A DNA stretch of 64,000 nt. Origin: Geminicoccaceae bacterium (lineage in GTDB: Bacteria; Pseudomonadota; Alphaproteobacteria; Geminicoccales; Geminicoccaceae). The stretch spans positions 22,512-86,511 of the forward strand of contig JANQNY010000086.1 of assembly GCA_028279345.1 (NCBI GenBank). Reading direction: 5' to 3'. A model generated the notes under the pieces. It saw nothing but the letters and a program-made list of their open reading frames with translations. It did no database searches and was not told the DNA's origin. Every line of letters begins with the position of its first letter. The stretch's first letter is position 1. Shown one piece after another: positions 36,776-46,279 of the stretch. The translations under genes and the position numbers were made by a program.

Positions 36776-37612
36776 ATGCGCATCGACGTTGAGGGCGAGG
36801 CCACCTTCGTCGCCACCGCAGGCCCGCCCCTCGATCACGCCCGGCGAACCGTGGTCCTGGTGCACGGTGCGGGCATGGCGCCGATCGTCTGGGCGGGCCA
36901 ACAGACGGCGTTGGCCGACGCGGACACGGCGGTGCTGGCGCCGGCGCTGCCCGGTCATGGCGTTCCCGGCTCGAGCCGGGCGAGCGCTGGGCCGCCGCGC
37001 GCCTCGATCGAGGGTTACGCCGGTTGGATCATCGCTCTGCTGGACCGCCTCAAGGTCGAGCGCTTCATCCTCGTGGGACACTCGATGGGCGCGTTGGTGG
37101 CCTTCGCCACAGCGCTCACGTCGCCGCATCGGGTTGCCGGCATCGCAGCACTCGGCGCCGCGGCACGCATGCCTGTCCATCCGGCGCTCATCGAGGCAGC
37201 CAGCCAAGCGCCCACAAGGGCCGTCGAGCGAATCCTGGACTGGGGCCTGGCCTCGCCGCAGAGCCAGCGCCCGCCGGCCATCGCGCTGGTCCCGCTGGCC
37301 AGGCACGTCCTGCTCGCCTCCGCGCCAGGCGTGCTGGGCCAAGACCTGGCCGCCTGCAACGCCTACGGCGCCCTGGCCGAGCGGGCAGCCCAAATTCGCT
37401 GTCCTGTCCTCGTCGCGGTCGCGACCCGCGATCGCATGACCGCACCACGCGGCGGCCGCGCGCTCGCCGAAGCCTTGCCGAATGCTGACCTCGTAACGTT
37501 GGCGGGCGTTGGTCACATGGCACCGGTCGAGGCGCCGACAGCGGTCGCTCGGGAACTCAGGGCCTGGCTGCTTCGCCGCGCCGACGGCGGGGCAGCGGCA
37601 ACTGGCGACTGA
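36776..37612 (+). CDS. Alpha/beta-fold hydrolase
   Basis: 278 aa. Oxyanion-strand HGAGMAPIVWAGQ, nucleophile Ser in LVGHSMGALVAFA, a probable acid in VATRDRMTAP and catalytic His in GVGHMAPVE. Cytoplasmic, no signal peptide. An AAGGAG site precedes ATG 36776. The 3' end overlaps the convergent coq9 gene by 56 bp. Substrate unknown. Confidence 0.87.
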   Translation: MRIDVEGEATFVATAGPPLDHARRTVVLVHGAGMAPIVWAGQQTALADADTAVLAPALPGHGVPGSSRASAGPPRASIEGYAGWIIALLDRLKVERFILVGHSMGALVAFATALTSPHRVAGIAALGAAARMPVHPALIEAASQAPTRAVERILDWGLASPQSQRPPAIALVPLARHVLLASAPGVLGQDLAACNAYGALAERAAQIRCPVLVAVATRDRMTAPRGGRALAEALPNADLVTLAGVGHMAPVEAPTAVARELRAWLLRRADGGAAATGD

Positions 37613-38198
37613 AGCGCTCGGCGCGACGGCGCAGCCCCTGTAGCCGCGTCACCGTATCGATCCGGCGATCCAGAAAGGCCCAGGTATCTGCGTGGTCCTC
37701 CGACGTGTCTTCGAGCCAGTAGAGCACGGTCGTCGAGTAGAGCCCGGCGAGGCTCAAGCGCTTGGTGTAGATGTTGGCGCCGTCGTCCTTGGTGTCGCCA
37801 GCAGCGAGCCAGATGCGGTCGACCGTGCGCCAGAGGTTCTGCAGCCCACCCATCATCATGGCCGGCAGGGTGCGCGCCGCGATGGCGCGTCTCGTCGCCT
37901 CTCGATAGGGCTCGAGCGCCTCCAGGCGCGCGCGAATGGCGCCGGTGATGCGGTCGCGGACACGGGAAGAGCTCACGGCCTCCGCCTCGATGCGGCTCAG
38001 CATCTCGCGGTCGGCCCAGTCGTCGAAGGCGTCCAGCAAGCTCTCGCCGCCGCGTGGAAACAGCCGACGCGCCGTGGTCGGATCGAGATCAAGGTCGCGC
38101 GCGGCATTGCCCAGCGCTTGGCGGCTCCAGCCGTCGAAGGGGACGTGCTCCAATGCGGCCTGAAGCAGTGCGTCCTTTTGAGCCTGGCGCTCGGTCAT
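37557..38198 (-). CDS. COQ9-family ubiquinone biosynthesis protein
   Basis: 213 aa. COQ9 is a lipid-binding accessory of ubiquinone synthesis related to TetR folds. Typical pieces are ALEHVPFDGWSRQAL, LFPRGGESLLDAFDDWADREM and LYSTTVLYWLEDTSEDHADTWAFLDRRI. This family is also known as rpsU-divergently transcribed protein, and rpsU indeed lies divergent just beyond def. ATG 38198 overlaps the def stop as ATGA. Confidence 0.92.
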   Translation of the reverse strand: MTERQAQKDALLQAALEHVPFDGWSRQALGNAARDLDLDPTTARRLFPRGGESLLDAFDDWADREMLSRIEAEAVSSSRVRDRITGAIRARLEALEPYREATRRAIAARTLPAMMMGGLQNLWRTVDRIWLAAGDTKDDGANIYTKRLSLAGLYSTTVLYWLEDTSEDHADTWAFLDRRIDTVTRLQGLRRRAERFSRQLPLPRRRRGEAARP

Positions 38199-38740
38199 GC
38201 GGCGTCGTCCTCTCCATGGTCTTCAGCATAGGCGTGCAATCGCGCCGCAAGATGGCGCGCCTCACGAGCGAACGCCAGATCGCGCGGGTCCTCGAGGCGC
38301 ATCGGGTAGAGAATGCCGTCGAGGTGGTCGACCTCGTGCTGCAGGACGCGCGCATGAAACCCGCTCGCCTCCCCGGCTAGGGGCTCGCCGTCGCGGTCGA
38401 CGGCATCGTAGCGGACCGTTTCCCACCTCGGCACGATGCCCTGCCAGTCAGGGATCGAGAGACAGCCTTCGACGCCGTAGACCCTCGTCGTGCCGATCGG
38501 GGTGAGCTCCGGATTGACGAGCACCATCGGCGCGTCGGCCTCGCGATCCGGCTGAATCACGATGAGGCGGAGGCTCTGATAGACCTGCGGTGCCGCCAGC
38601 CCGACGCCCGGCGCGTCCCGCATCGTCGCGATCATGGCGTCGATCAGGTCCTGGGTCGCCGCGCTGAGCGGCAGCGGCACCGGTGTGGCGCGGGCCCAAA
38701 GCACCGGGTGACCCATGGCGGCGATCTTGAGGAGCGTCAT
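38195..38740 (-). CDS. def: Peptide deformylase
   Basis: 181 aa. Removes the formyl group from the N-terminal Met of new proteins. The three metal/active-site motifs are [13 protein letters not shown] and HEVDHLDG. Co-transcribed with coq9 (4-bp overlap) and divergent from rpsU. As the sequence fits the catalytic family fully, it should be active; whether another def exists elsewhere in the genome is unknown. Confidence 0.94.
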   Translation of the reverse strand: MTLLKIAAMGHPVLWARATPVPLPLSAATQDLIDAMIATMRDAPGVGLAAPQVYQSLRLIVIQPDREADAPMVLVNPELTPIGTTRVYGVEGCLSIPDWQGIVPRWETVRYDAVDRDGEPLAGEASGFHARVLQHEVDHLDGILYPMRLEDPRDLAFAREARHLAARLHAYAEDHGEDDAA

Positions 38741-38899
38741 GGCCGTAAGGTAGGCGGTACCGCTTGGGCCGCAACGCCATGCGCGGCACCGGCCTTGCAG
38801 CTGTCACGTGAACAGGTCTATATGCTCGCAACGCGTGTTTCCGAACGCGCGCTTATTTGTGCGCGCTGTGTCGGGTGTATTGGTTTCGAAGGGGATGGA

Positions 38900-39109
38900 A
38901 TGACCGTCGAGGTTCAGGTTCGCGACAACAACGTCGATCAGGCGTTGCGCGCACTCAAGAAGAAGATGCAGCGCGAGGGCCTGTATCGCGAGATGCGGAT
39001 GCGCCGGCACTACGAGAAGCCGTCGGAGCGCCGCGCGCGTGAGAAAGCGGAAGCGATTCGCCGGTTCCGCAAGCTGCAGAAGAAGCGCGCCGAACGCGAC
39101 GAGATCTGA
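38900..39109 (+). CDS. rpsU: 30S ribosomal protein S21
   Basis: 69 aa, [25 protein letters not shown] followed by a highly basic helix rich in Arg and Lys. Sits on the small subunit near the mRNA exit and aids initiation. ATG 38900 has AGGGG upstream; the longer in-frame extension is not protein-like. Confidence 0.95.
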   Translation: MTVEVQVRDNNVDQALRALKKKMQREGLYREMRMRRHYEKPSERRAREKAEAIRRFRKLQKKRAERDEI

Positions 39110-39135
39110 GCCGCGCGGGTTCACGCCCACGCCGT

Positions 39136-40938
39136 TTACGATGCCGCCATGTCCGCCTGCTGCGCTTGCCAGAGGGCCGCGTAGGCACCTTCGCGGGCGA
39201 CCAGCTCCGTATGGCTGCCCGCCTCGATCGTGCGCCCTTCGGCCATCACGACGATGCGGTCCGCGTCCACGATGGTCGAGAGCCGGTGCGCGATGACGAG
39301 CGAGGTGCGTCCCCGGGTGATGCGTCGAATGGCGGTCTGCAGCGCCCGCTCGGTAGCTGTGTCCAGTGCTGAGGTGGCTTCATCCAGGACAAGAATTCGG
39401 GGGTCTTTCAAGACCATGCGCGCGATGGCGACGCGCTGCTTCTCACCACCCGACAGCTTGAGACCACGCTCGCCGACGCGCGTTTCGTAGCGGTCCGGCA
39501 GCGCCGCGATGAATGTGCTGATCTGCGCCACGTCGGCAGCCGCTTCGATCTCCGCCTGCGTTGCGCCCGGGCGGCCATAGCCGATATTGGCACCAATCGT
39601 ATCGTTGAAGAGCACCGTGTCCTGCGGAACCACGCCGATCGCGCGTCGCACGCTTGCCTGGGTGACGTTTCGGATGTCCTGGCCATCGATCGTAATGCGA
39701 CCGGCGTCGACGTCGTAGAAGCGACCGAGCAGCCGCACGAGCGTGGACTTGCCGGCACCGGTGCCGCCAACGACGGCGAGAGTCCCGCCCGCCGGCAGAT
39801 CGAGATCGAGATCGCGCACGATGGGTCGACGTGCATCGTAGCCGAATGAGACCCGCTCGAAGCGCACATGGCCGGGCCCGTCGACAAGGTCCGGAGCACC
39901 CGGCAGGTCTGCGACGGCGGGCGCGATGTCCAAGAGCCCGGAGAGGTTCTCCAAGTCAGCGAGTGACTGCTTCACCTCCCGGTAGACGAAGCCGAGAATG
40001 TTGAGCGGCTGGTAGAGCTGCAGGATGAACGCGTTGACGAGGACGACGTCGCCCACCGTCATCGTGCCGGCAACCACGCCCCGCGCCGCGTTCAGCATCA
40101 ATGCGGTGATCCCTAAGGCGACGATCGCCTGCTGGCCGAAGTTGAGCACGGCGAGCGAAGTTTGCGAGCGTACGGCGGCGTCCTCGTAGGCGCCGAGCGC
40201 GCGATCGAGGCGGTCCGCCTCATAGGCCTCGTTAGTGAATGTCTTGACCGTCTCGTAGTTCAAGAGGCCGTCGACGCTACTGCCGGCCACGTCGTTGTCG
40301 CGGGCGTTCATCTCGCGCCGGAAGGCCGTCCGCCACTCCGTCGCGACCACCGTGAACACGGCGTAGCCGACGATGGTGAGCGCCGTAGTTGCCGCGAACG
40401 ACCAGTGGTAGTTCCAGAGCAGGAGCGCAAGGACGAGCAGGAACTCGAGCGCCGTGGGCGCCAGGTTGAAAAGCACCATCCCGAGGAGGAACGTCATCGC
40501 CTGGACGCCGCGGGCGATCGCGCGGGAGAGTTCACCCGTCCGGCGGTCGAGGTGGAACCGGAGCGGCAGGTCGAACAAGTGACGGTAGACGCGCAGCGAG
40601 AGCCGTCGGCCGGCACGCTGGGCGACCCGCGCAAACAGCCCCTCGCGCAGCTGCGTGAGCAACGCAGAGAGCAGTCGCGCTATGCCGTAAGCAAGCAGCA
40701 TGAAGAGGGGCAGGGCGATCACGCCACTGACCGGCTCGCTCAAGCCGTCGACCACGGCCTTGTAGACGAATGGGATCTGCACGGCGACGAGCTTCGCGGC
40801 CACCACCAGCGCCAGTGCCGTCACGACTCGCGCCCGGAGGCCTGGCGCGCCCGTGGGCCACAGCTCGGGCAGCACCGCGCGGCGGAGCCACCCCCAGCCG
40901 GGGCGGTTCTTTTCGGCTGGCGTGTCGATCGATGTCAC
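39136..40938 (-). CDS. Atm1/ABCB7-type ABC exporter
   Basis: 600-aa half transporter: a six-helix membrane domain (about 30-330) and a nucleotide-binding domain. Motifs: FHLDRRTGELSRAIARG, YETVKTFTNEAYEADR, Walker A GGTGAGKSTL, signature LSGGEKQRVAIARM, Walker B ILVLDEATSALD and H-loop IAHRLST. The membrane-domain wording (LNYETVKTF, QPLNILGFVYREVKQSLAD) is that of Atm1-like exporters, which move glutathione-linked sulfur or metal complexes. Single gene. Confidence 0.92.
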   Translation of the reverse strand: MTSIDTPAEKNRPGWGWLRRAVLPELWPTGAPGLRARVVTALALVVAAKLVAVQIPFVYKAVVDGLSEPVSGVIALPLFMLLAYGIARLLSALLTQLREGLFARVAQRAGRRLSLRVYRHLFDLPLRFHLDRRTGELSRAIARGVQAMTFLLGMVLFNLAPTALEFLLVLALLLWNYHWSFAATTALTIVGYAVFTVVATEWRTAFRREMNARDNDVAGSSVDGLLNYETVKTFTNEAYEADRLDRALGAYEDAAVRSQTSLAVLNFGQQAIVALGITALMLNAARGVVAGTMTVGDVVLVNAFILQLYQPLNILGFVYREVKQSLADLENLSGLLDIAPAVADLPGAPDLVDGPGHVRFERVSFGYDARRPIVRDLDLDLPAGGTLAVVGGTGAGKSTLVRLLGRFYDVDAGRITIDGQDIRNVTQASVRRAIGVVPQDTVLFNDTIGANIGYGRPGATQAEIEAAADVAQISTFIAALPDRYETRVGERGLKLSGGEKQRVAIARMVLKDPRILVLDEATSALDTATERALQTAIRRITRGRTSLVIAHRLSTIVDADRIVVMAEGRTIEAGSHTELVAREGAYAALWQAQQADMAAS

Positions 40939-41066
40939 AGGTCGCCAGCTCCTTCGGCGCTTTATGAATTGAGCTGAAACGTGGCGTACACCCTACGCTT
41001 CGACAACCATGAGCCGTTACCGATGACAGGATGACACAACCTTAAGGCGAAAAACCTCTTGAATTT

Positions 41067-41114
41067 CCCCGCATAGATTGGCTACCAGCGCGGGAATCTA
41101 TACCTGCGGGGAGG
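41067..41114 (+). promoter_or_regulatory. Hairpin covering part of the ribosome-binding site of the GGDEF/EAL gene
   Basis: Bases 41067-41073 (CCCCGCA) pair with 41105-41111 (TGCGGGG). Bases 41074-41079 (TAGATT) pair with 41095-41100 (AATCTA), leaving a four-base bulge TACC and a 15-base loop. That is 13 perfect pairs directly upstream of ATG 41122. The GGGG of the Shine-Dalgarno (GGGGAGG, 41108-41114) lies in the stem. An alternative 5-bp pairing, CCCGC 41068-41072 with GCGGG 41090-41094, excludes the first and would free the site. Pairings are seen in the sequence; a regulatory role is inference. Confidence 0.5.
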
Positions 41115-41121
41115 TGATGGA

Positions 41122-42813
41122 ATGCAGGCGTCGAGTTCGCTGGCTGTGCTCGTTGTCGTCGCCGACGGCGATCCCGCGCAGATCGGTCATTGGCAGGGCC
41201 GGGCGGTGCCCTTCCTCGATCTTGCCATCTCGTCGAGCGTAGCGGACGCCGAGATGCGGCTCAGGCACGAGACGATCGACGCCGTGATGGTCGATGCACA
41301 TCGCGGCGTTACCGAGGTGGTCGCCGCGGTGGAACGTCTCAAGCTGGTCGGGAACGGCCGACCGATCTTGATGCTGATCCCAGACGACAGTGGCGAGCAG
41401 GCGCCTTCGCTGGCTTCTGCAGCGGCCGAGGCGGGCGTAGGCGTGGTCCACGACGGTGGGCCGGTGCAGTTGTTTCGTTCGTTGCGGCAGGTCGTCGCCG
41501 AATGCCGACGAGCGGAGTTCGCCCGCCGCCAGGATCGCCTCGAGCCCGTCACGGGGCTGCCATCCCGTGCCAACTTCGTTGGGCTCGTCGGCTCAAAGCT
41601 GATGACGGAGACGTCTGTGGCCGTCCTCGCGATCGACGTCGACGCGTTCAATGCCGTCAACGATCTGGTCGGCCGCGAGATGGGTGATCGCGCCCTGGTG
41701 ACGCTGGCCGACCGCTTGCTCGGCGCGCTTGGCGACGGCGATGCGATCGGGTGCGCTGGTGGTGGCCGATTCCTCGTGTGTACGCGGGTGACGATGTGTC
41801 CAGAGGAGGCGCTGGTTCGCGTACGGATGTTGCTCGACGTGGTGGCGCGGCCACTACCGGCGGGCGGCCGGCGTCTGCAGCTCACGGCTTCGGCCGGCGT
41901 CGCGCTCTTTCCCCAAGACGCCTCGACGGTCGAGACACTGGTTGCGCGTGCCGAAGGCGCCGTCTACCGCGCCAAGGCGCTGGGCCCGGGAAGCTACCGC
42001 CTCTTCCAGCCGCTGCTCTTGGGCGTGGCGCCTGGCCAGCTCAGAAAGCGCGCCGCCGTCCGGCGCGAGCTCGACCGCGACGCGCTTGAGCTGGTCTTCG
42101 AGCCGCAGCTCGATCTCAGGACCGAGCGGCCGCGTGCCGCCCGCCTGGCTCTCCGCGCGCGCGCCGATGGGGCGGTCCTCAAATTCGCTGCCGACGAACT
42201 CGACGACTTGGCGCTACCGGTGAGCCGTTGGGCGCTCGAGATGGCCGGCACGCAGATGGCGCAATGGCTTGCGCGCGATGTGCCGCTGGTGCCCTTGGTG
42301 ATCGATGTGCCGCTACGCCTCGTCCATCGGAGCGACATGGTGGAGATGGTCCGCTCTCGCCTGCGGAGCGTCGGCTGCCATCCGGCCTGGTTCGAGATTT
42401 CCGTGCGCCGCGACGACGCCATGCCCGAGATCACCGACGCTGCCACCGCGGAGCACCTCCAGGCTCTGCGCGACCTGGGACTTCGGGTCACGCTTGCCGG
42501 CTATGGTGGTCGCACGTCGTCCTTCGCGCTCCTGCGCCATCTCCCCGCCGATGGCATCGAGCTCGCCGCCGAGCTTGTCGAAGGGTTTCGTCAGCGTCCG
42601 GTCGACGGCACGATCCTCAAGGCCCTGGTCGAGCTGGCGCAGGAACTAGGGCTCGAAGTCGGCGCCTCGGGCGTCGATCGCACGGCGCTTGCCCGCCAGC
42701 TGCGCGATGCGGGCTGCGATTGGGCCAGCGGCCCATGGGTAGGCGCGCCGATCGTCGCTGCGTCATTCACCGAGTGGCTCGCTGCCGACAACACCTTGAT
42801 GGCGGCGTCGTGA
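41122..42813 (+). CDS. Degenerate GGDEF-EAL protein with receiver-like N-domain
   Basis: 563 aa in three parts. Residues about 5-125 resemble a response-regulator fold but lack a clear phospho-Asp set. The GGDEF domain (about 140-300) keeps VTGLPSR and D172 in IDVDAF, but the signature is GGGRF (213-217). The EAL domain (about 310-560) has LAL (342-344) instead of EAL, AGYGGRTS (459-466) instead of DDFGTG-like, and ASGVD for the ESGVE-like block. Diguanylate cyclase and phosphodiesterase activity are both therefore unlikely. A c-di-GMP binding or purely protein-interaction role is likely. A potential RBS hairpin precedes it. Confidence 0.82.
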   Translation: MQASSSLAVLVVVADGDPAQIGHWQGRAVPFLDLAISSSVADAEMRLRHETIDAVMVDAHRGVTEVVAAVERLKLVGNGRPILMLIPDDSGEQAPSLASAAAEAGVGVVHDGGPVQLFRSLRQVVAECRRAEFARRQDRLEPVTGLPSRANFVGLVGSKLMTETSVAVLAIDVDAFNAVNDLVGREMGDRALVTLADRLLGALGDGDAIGCAGGGRFLVCTRVTMCPEEALVRVRMLLDVVARPLPAGGRRLQLTASAGVALFPQDASTVETLVARAEGAVYRAKALGPGSYRLFQPLLLGVAPGQLRKRAAVRRELDRDALELVFEPQLDLRTERPRAARLALRARADGAVLKFAADELDDLALPVSRWALEMAGTQMAQWLARDVPLVPLVIDVPLRLVHRSDMVEMVRSRLRSVGCHPAWFEISVRRDDAMPEITDAATAEHLQALRDLGLRVTLAGYGGRTSSFALLRHLPADGIELAAELVEGFRQRPVDGTILKALVELAQELGLEVGASGVDRTALARQLRDAGCDWASGPWVGAPIVAASFTEWLAADNTLMAAS

Positions 42814-42852
42814 CCGTGCGTGACAAGCAGCAGACGGTAGGACGCACTTGGC

Positions 42853-43752
42853 TCAGCGCCCGCTGCTGGTCGCGAGCGCCTGACCGCCGACGACGAGTGC
42901 CAGGGCACTGAGCTCGATGACGCCCAACGGCTCGCCCAGGAGCAGCGCTGAGCTGACGACGCCTACCACCGGGATGGCCATGACCCCGATGGCGGCGACC
43001 GTGGCAGGCAGCAGCGTGACGAAACGAATGTAGGAATAGAAGCAGAACACCATGGCGACGAACGTGCAGTAGAGGAACCCCGTCCAAGCCGATGCCGGGA
43101 TGCCCGCCAGATCGGCGTCGGCGCCACGCCAGGCCCAGATCAGGCCGATCGGCACCACGCCAAGGACCAGCTGCCAAGCGGTCAGGACCAGGATCGACAC
43201 CTGCCAATCCCGCATCTTCACCGCGACCGTGCCCACCGCCCAGGCAAGCGCACCGCCGAACATCAAGAGCACGCCTGCCGGCGCCCTGCCGACGTTCTCG
43301 AGGTCGTCGACCAACAAGAGACCGAGGCCCAAGAGCCCGAGGGCGAGTGCCGCAACGCGCACCAGGGTCGGGCGCTCACCGAGCAGCCATATCGACAAGA
43401 GCATCGTCCAGAGTGGCATGGTGAAGGCGATGATGGCTGCCCGCCCGCCACCCACGGCCGCCACGCCGTAGGCCGAGAACATGTGCCAGGCGGTCACCGT
43501 GGCCGCCGGCAAGAGGATCGCCCAGCGCTGCTCGCGCGGCAGTGTCAGCCGATGACCTTGGAGCGCCGCCAAACCAAAGAGCGTTGCGCCGGCCAGCACC
43601 AGGACGAGCAGGCGGAAGGTCCATGGGTCGAAATGGTCGACAGCGGCCTTCATCGCCGGCCAATTGAGGCCCCACAACACCGTCACCAATGCGTAGCTGA
43701 CGACGATGCCGGCGGCAGGTGTCTGGCCGCCGGCCGTCTCTGGCCTTGCCAT
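42853..43752 (-). CDS. DMT/EamA-family transporter
   Basis: 299 aa with about ten hydrophobic helices in two EamA halves (VTVLWGLNWPAMKAAVDHFDPWTFRLLVL at the start of the first half; GGALAWAVGTVAVKM at the start of the second). Inner-membrane exporter or importer of small metabolites; direction and substrate unknown. Convergent with the GGDEF/EAL gene and divergent from a MATE gene. Confidence 0.88.
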   Translation of the reverse strand: MARPETAGGQTPAAGIVVSYALVTVLWGLNWPAMKAAVDHFDPWTFRLLVLVLAGATLFGLAALQGHRLTLPREQRWAILLPAATVTAWHMFSAYGVAAVGGGRAAIIAFTMPLWTMLLSIWLLGERPTLVRVAALALGLLGLGLLLVDDLENVGRAPAGVLLMFGGALAWAVGTVAVKMRDWQVSILVLTAWQLVLGVVPIGLIWAWRGADADLAGIPASAWTGFLYCTFVAMVFCFYSYIRFVTLLPATVAAIGVMAIPVVGVVSSALLLGEPLGVIELSALALVVGGQALATSSGR

Positions 43753-43846
43753 GACACCGCTCCCTTCACCTCCGGAGGTAGACCGGCTGCGGTATTCGGG
43801 CTAGGCGCGAGAGTGGCGTGACCCACGCCATGGAGACATCGCAGCC

Positions 43847-45202
43847 TTGCAGAGCCGAGACGAGCTGGTCGACGCGCCTGTCGCACCGCTGGTGCGCCGG
43901 ATCGCCCTACCGGCCGCCACGGGCTACCTCTTCAACACGCTCTACAACGTTGTCGACAGCGTCTACGCGGGGCTCTGGTCCACGGCAGCACTCGCGGCAC
44001 TCGGGGCGAGCTTTCCCGTCTTCTTCGTAGTGATCGCCGTGATGATCGGGCTGGGTCAGGGGACGGCTGGCCTGATCGCACGCGCCCTGGGTGCCCGTGA
44101 CGACGTCCGCGCCCGGGCGCTCGCCGATCAGTCGCTGCTGCTGGCTGCCGTCCTAGGCATCGCGGTTGGTGGTCTCGGGTTGGCGGTCGCGGGTCCCGTG
44201 TTGGACCTCTTCGCCCTCGAGGGCGACGCGCTCCGCTACGCGCATGCCTACCTCACGCCGATCATGTGTGCGGCCCCCTTACTTCTGCTGAACGCTGCCG
44301 CCAATGCGCGGCTGGCGGCACAGGGCGACACGAGGGCCTACAGGAACGCGCTGGTCGTAGGCGCCTTCGCCAATATCGCGATGAACCCGCTCTTCATGTT
44401 CGGGCTGGGGCTGGGCGTCGCCGGCATCGCCTGGGCGACCGCGCTCATTCAACTGGGGACGCTTGTCTACCTCCTGGCACGTGCCCGCGGCGACCGCCTC
44501 GCCGCGCTGGAGGCGAAGCCCGGTCTCGACTGGCCCCTCTTGCGCGCGCTGGTCCTGCAGAGCCTGCCCGCCGCCGGCAACATGGCGCTCATCGGAGTCT
44601 CGCTCTTCACCATCACGGCCTTCGTAGCGCGCCATGGTGAGGCGGCGGTCGCCGCCTACAGCGTAGCGCTCAGGATCGAGCAGCTCTTCCTCCTGCCGAC
44701 GGTCGGGCTCAACGCCGCCGCGCTGACCCTCATCGGCAATGCCTTCGGCGCCGGCCGCTTCGAGCGGATCATGGAGATCTTGAGGAACTGCGTGCGGTGG
44801 GGGCTGGTGATCATGGGTGTCGGCACCGTGGTCATCTACCTCCTGCGGGAGCCGCTCATGCTGGTGTTCTCACACGATCCGGCCGTGGTGGCGGTCGGCA
44901 CGCAGTATCTCGCGATCGCGGCGCTGATCCAGTGCGCCTACGTCTTTACGATGATGGGCAACGCGGCACTCCAAGGCATCGGCCAGCCGGTCTGGGGCTT
45001 CGTCGTCGCGCTTGGGCGCTCGTTGGTGGCCCCGCTGCTGCTTTTGTGGCTCGTGGAGGTGGTGCTGGGGTTGGGCTTGGGCGCCATGTTCTGGACGCTC
45101 TTCGGCATCAACTGGACCGCCGCCGCGGTGATGATCCTGCTCGTCCGCCATCGCTTGCGCATCGACTGCGGGCTGAGCCTTCGAGGTGCCGCCACGGCAT
45201 GA
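43847..45202 (+). CDS. MATE-family efflux transporter
   Basis: 451 aa, twelve hydrophobic segments, two six-helix halves typical of MATE proteins (ALPAATGYLFNTLYNVVDSVYAGLWS; MGLGQGTAGLIARALGARD; LIGVSLFTITAFVARHGEAAVAAYSVALRIEQ). Such proteins expel cationic drugs or metabolites using Na+ or H+. The start is taken as TTG 43847, with GGAG about ten bases upstream; no ATG in frame lies nearby. A second MATE gene lies at 57845-59209. Confidence 0.87.
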   Translation: MQSRDELVDAPVAPLVRRIALPAATGYLFNTLYNVVDSVYAGLWSTAALAALGASFPVFFVVIAVMIGLGQGTAGLIARALGARDDVRARALADQSLLLAAVLGIAVGGLGLAVAGPVLDLFALEGDALRYAHAYLTPIMCAAPLLLLNAAANARLAAQGDTRAYRNALVVGAFANIAMNPLFMFGLGLGVAGIAWATALIQLGTLVYLLARARGDRLAALEAKPGLDWPLLRALVLQSLPAAGNMALIGVSLFTITAFVARHGEAAVAAYSVALRIEQLFLLPTVGLNAAALTLIGNAFGAGRFERIMEILRNCVRWGLVIMGVGTVVIYLLREPLMLVFSHDPAVVAVGTQYLAIAALIQCAYVFTMMGNAALQGIGQPVWGFVVALGRSLVAPLLLLWLVEVVLGLGLGAMFWTLFGINWTAAAVMILLVRHRLRIDCGLSLRGAATA

Positions 45203-45207
45203 TCGCC

Positions 45208-46179
45208 TTAAAACGGCGCCGGCGTCTCGCCACCCAGCACCGTGCGTGCGACCGCCATGTCGATATTGCCGCCGCAGAGGATGACCGCCGACCGCTTGCC
45301 CGCCATGTGCTCACGCTCCAGGAGACGGGCAGCGAGGGGGGCCGCGCCGGCACCCTCGACAAGGTTGTGGGTGGCCGTGTGATAGAGCCGGATCGCCTGA
45401 GCAATGGCGTCCTCGTCCAGGACAACGACGCGCGCGGCGCCTTCGAGGATGGCGGCGAGCGCTTCGGGATCGGGCTCGCGGCACGCCATGCCGTCGGCGA
45501 AAGTGCGGGCCGCTTCCGTCGTGACCACGCGACGGGCCTCGAACGACAGCGCGTAGGCCGGAGCGCCGCGCGCGACGACGCCGACGATCTCGGTGCGGTA
45601 GCCCAGAAGGTCGCGCACGGCCATGAGCGCGCAGATCCCGGAGCCGAGGCCGATCGGCACGTAGACGGCATCGAGCTCGCCGGCCGCCTCGAAGAGTTCG
45701 GCCGCGTAGGTGGCGACGCCCAGGACGAGCCAGCGATGGAAGGAGGGCGTCATGGTCAGGCCCTCGCGCGCCGCGAGCGCGGCCGCGTGGGTGCGGGCGG
45801 CATCGAAGTCGGTGCCGTGCTCCACCAGTTCCGCGCCGAACGCGCGCATGGCCGCGTTCTTCTCTGGGCTGTTCGTCGTCGGCACGACGACGGCACAACG
45901 GAGCCCGGCACGCGTGGCCGCGCGCGCCAGGCTCTGGCCGTGGTTGCCGCGGGTCGCGGTGATCAGGCCCCGGACCTTGGGCTGAGCTTCGTGCAGACGT
46001 GTCACATAGACGATGCCACCGCGGACCTTGAAGGCACCCGTGGGCGTATGGTTCTCGTGCTTGACCCAGAGTTCACCGCCGACCGCCTCCTCCAGTAATG
46101 GCCAGCGATACTGTGGTGTGGTGCCCATTTCCCGGCGCACGAGCCGTCGCGCGCGCTCAAGGTCGTCGGCTGTGAGCAT
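45208..46179 (-). CDS. Threonine/serine dehydratase-family PLP enzyme
   Basis: 323 aa, fold type II PLP enzyme. The Schiff-base Lys lies in HENHTPTGAFKVRGG, the substrate loop in ATRGNHGQSLA (usually S/T-x-GNHG), and the phosphate-binding loop in GLGSGICALM. A C-terminal CGGNIDM matches the family. The catabolic-type size lacks an ACT regulatory domain. It deaminates a hydroxy-amino acid, most likely L-Thr or L-Ser; the His-Glu-Asn near the Lys is a little unusual, so a specialised substrate is possible. Confidence 0.85.
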   Translation of the reverse strand: MLTADDLERARRLVRREMGTTPQYRWPLLEEAVGGELWVKHENHTPTGAFKVRGGIVYVTRLHEAQPKVRGLITATRGNHGQSLARAATRAGLRCAVVVPTTNSPEKNAAMRAFGAELVEHGTDFDAARTHAAALAAREGLTMTPSFHRWLVLGVATYAAELFEAAGELDAVYVPIGLGSGICALMAVRDLLGYRTEIVGVVARGAPAYALSFEARRVVTTEAARTFADGMACREPDPEALAAILEGAARVVVLDEDAIAQAIRLYHTATHNLVEGAGAAPLAARLLEREHMAGKRSAVILCGGNIDMAVARTVLGGETPAPF

Positions 46180-46279
46180 CCGTCGCCTCCTTCGGCCAGA
46201 ATGATGGCGGCTCGACTTGGCTCGGGCGCCGTGCCAACTCTGCCGTGTGGCGAGGAAGGTGGGCAAGGTCTTGGCAACG

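Noticed and set aside
44797..46098. Plus-strand frame of 433 codons over the MATE end and the dehydratase gene
   Set aside because: Overlaps two well-supported genes in other frames and shows no domain.
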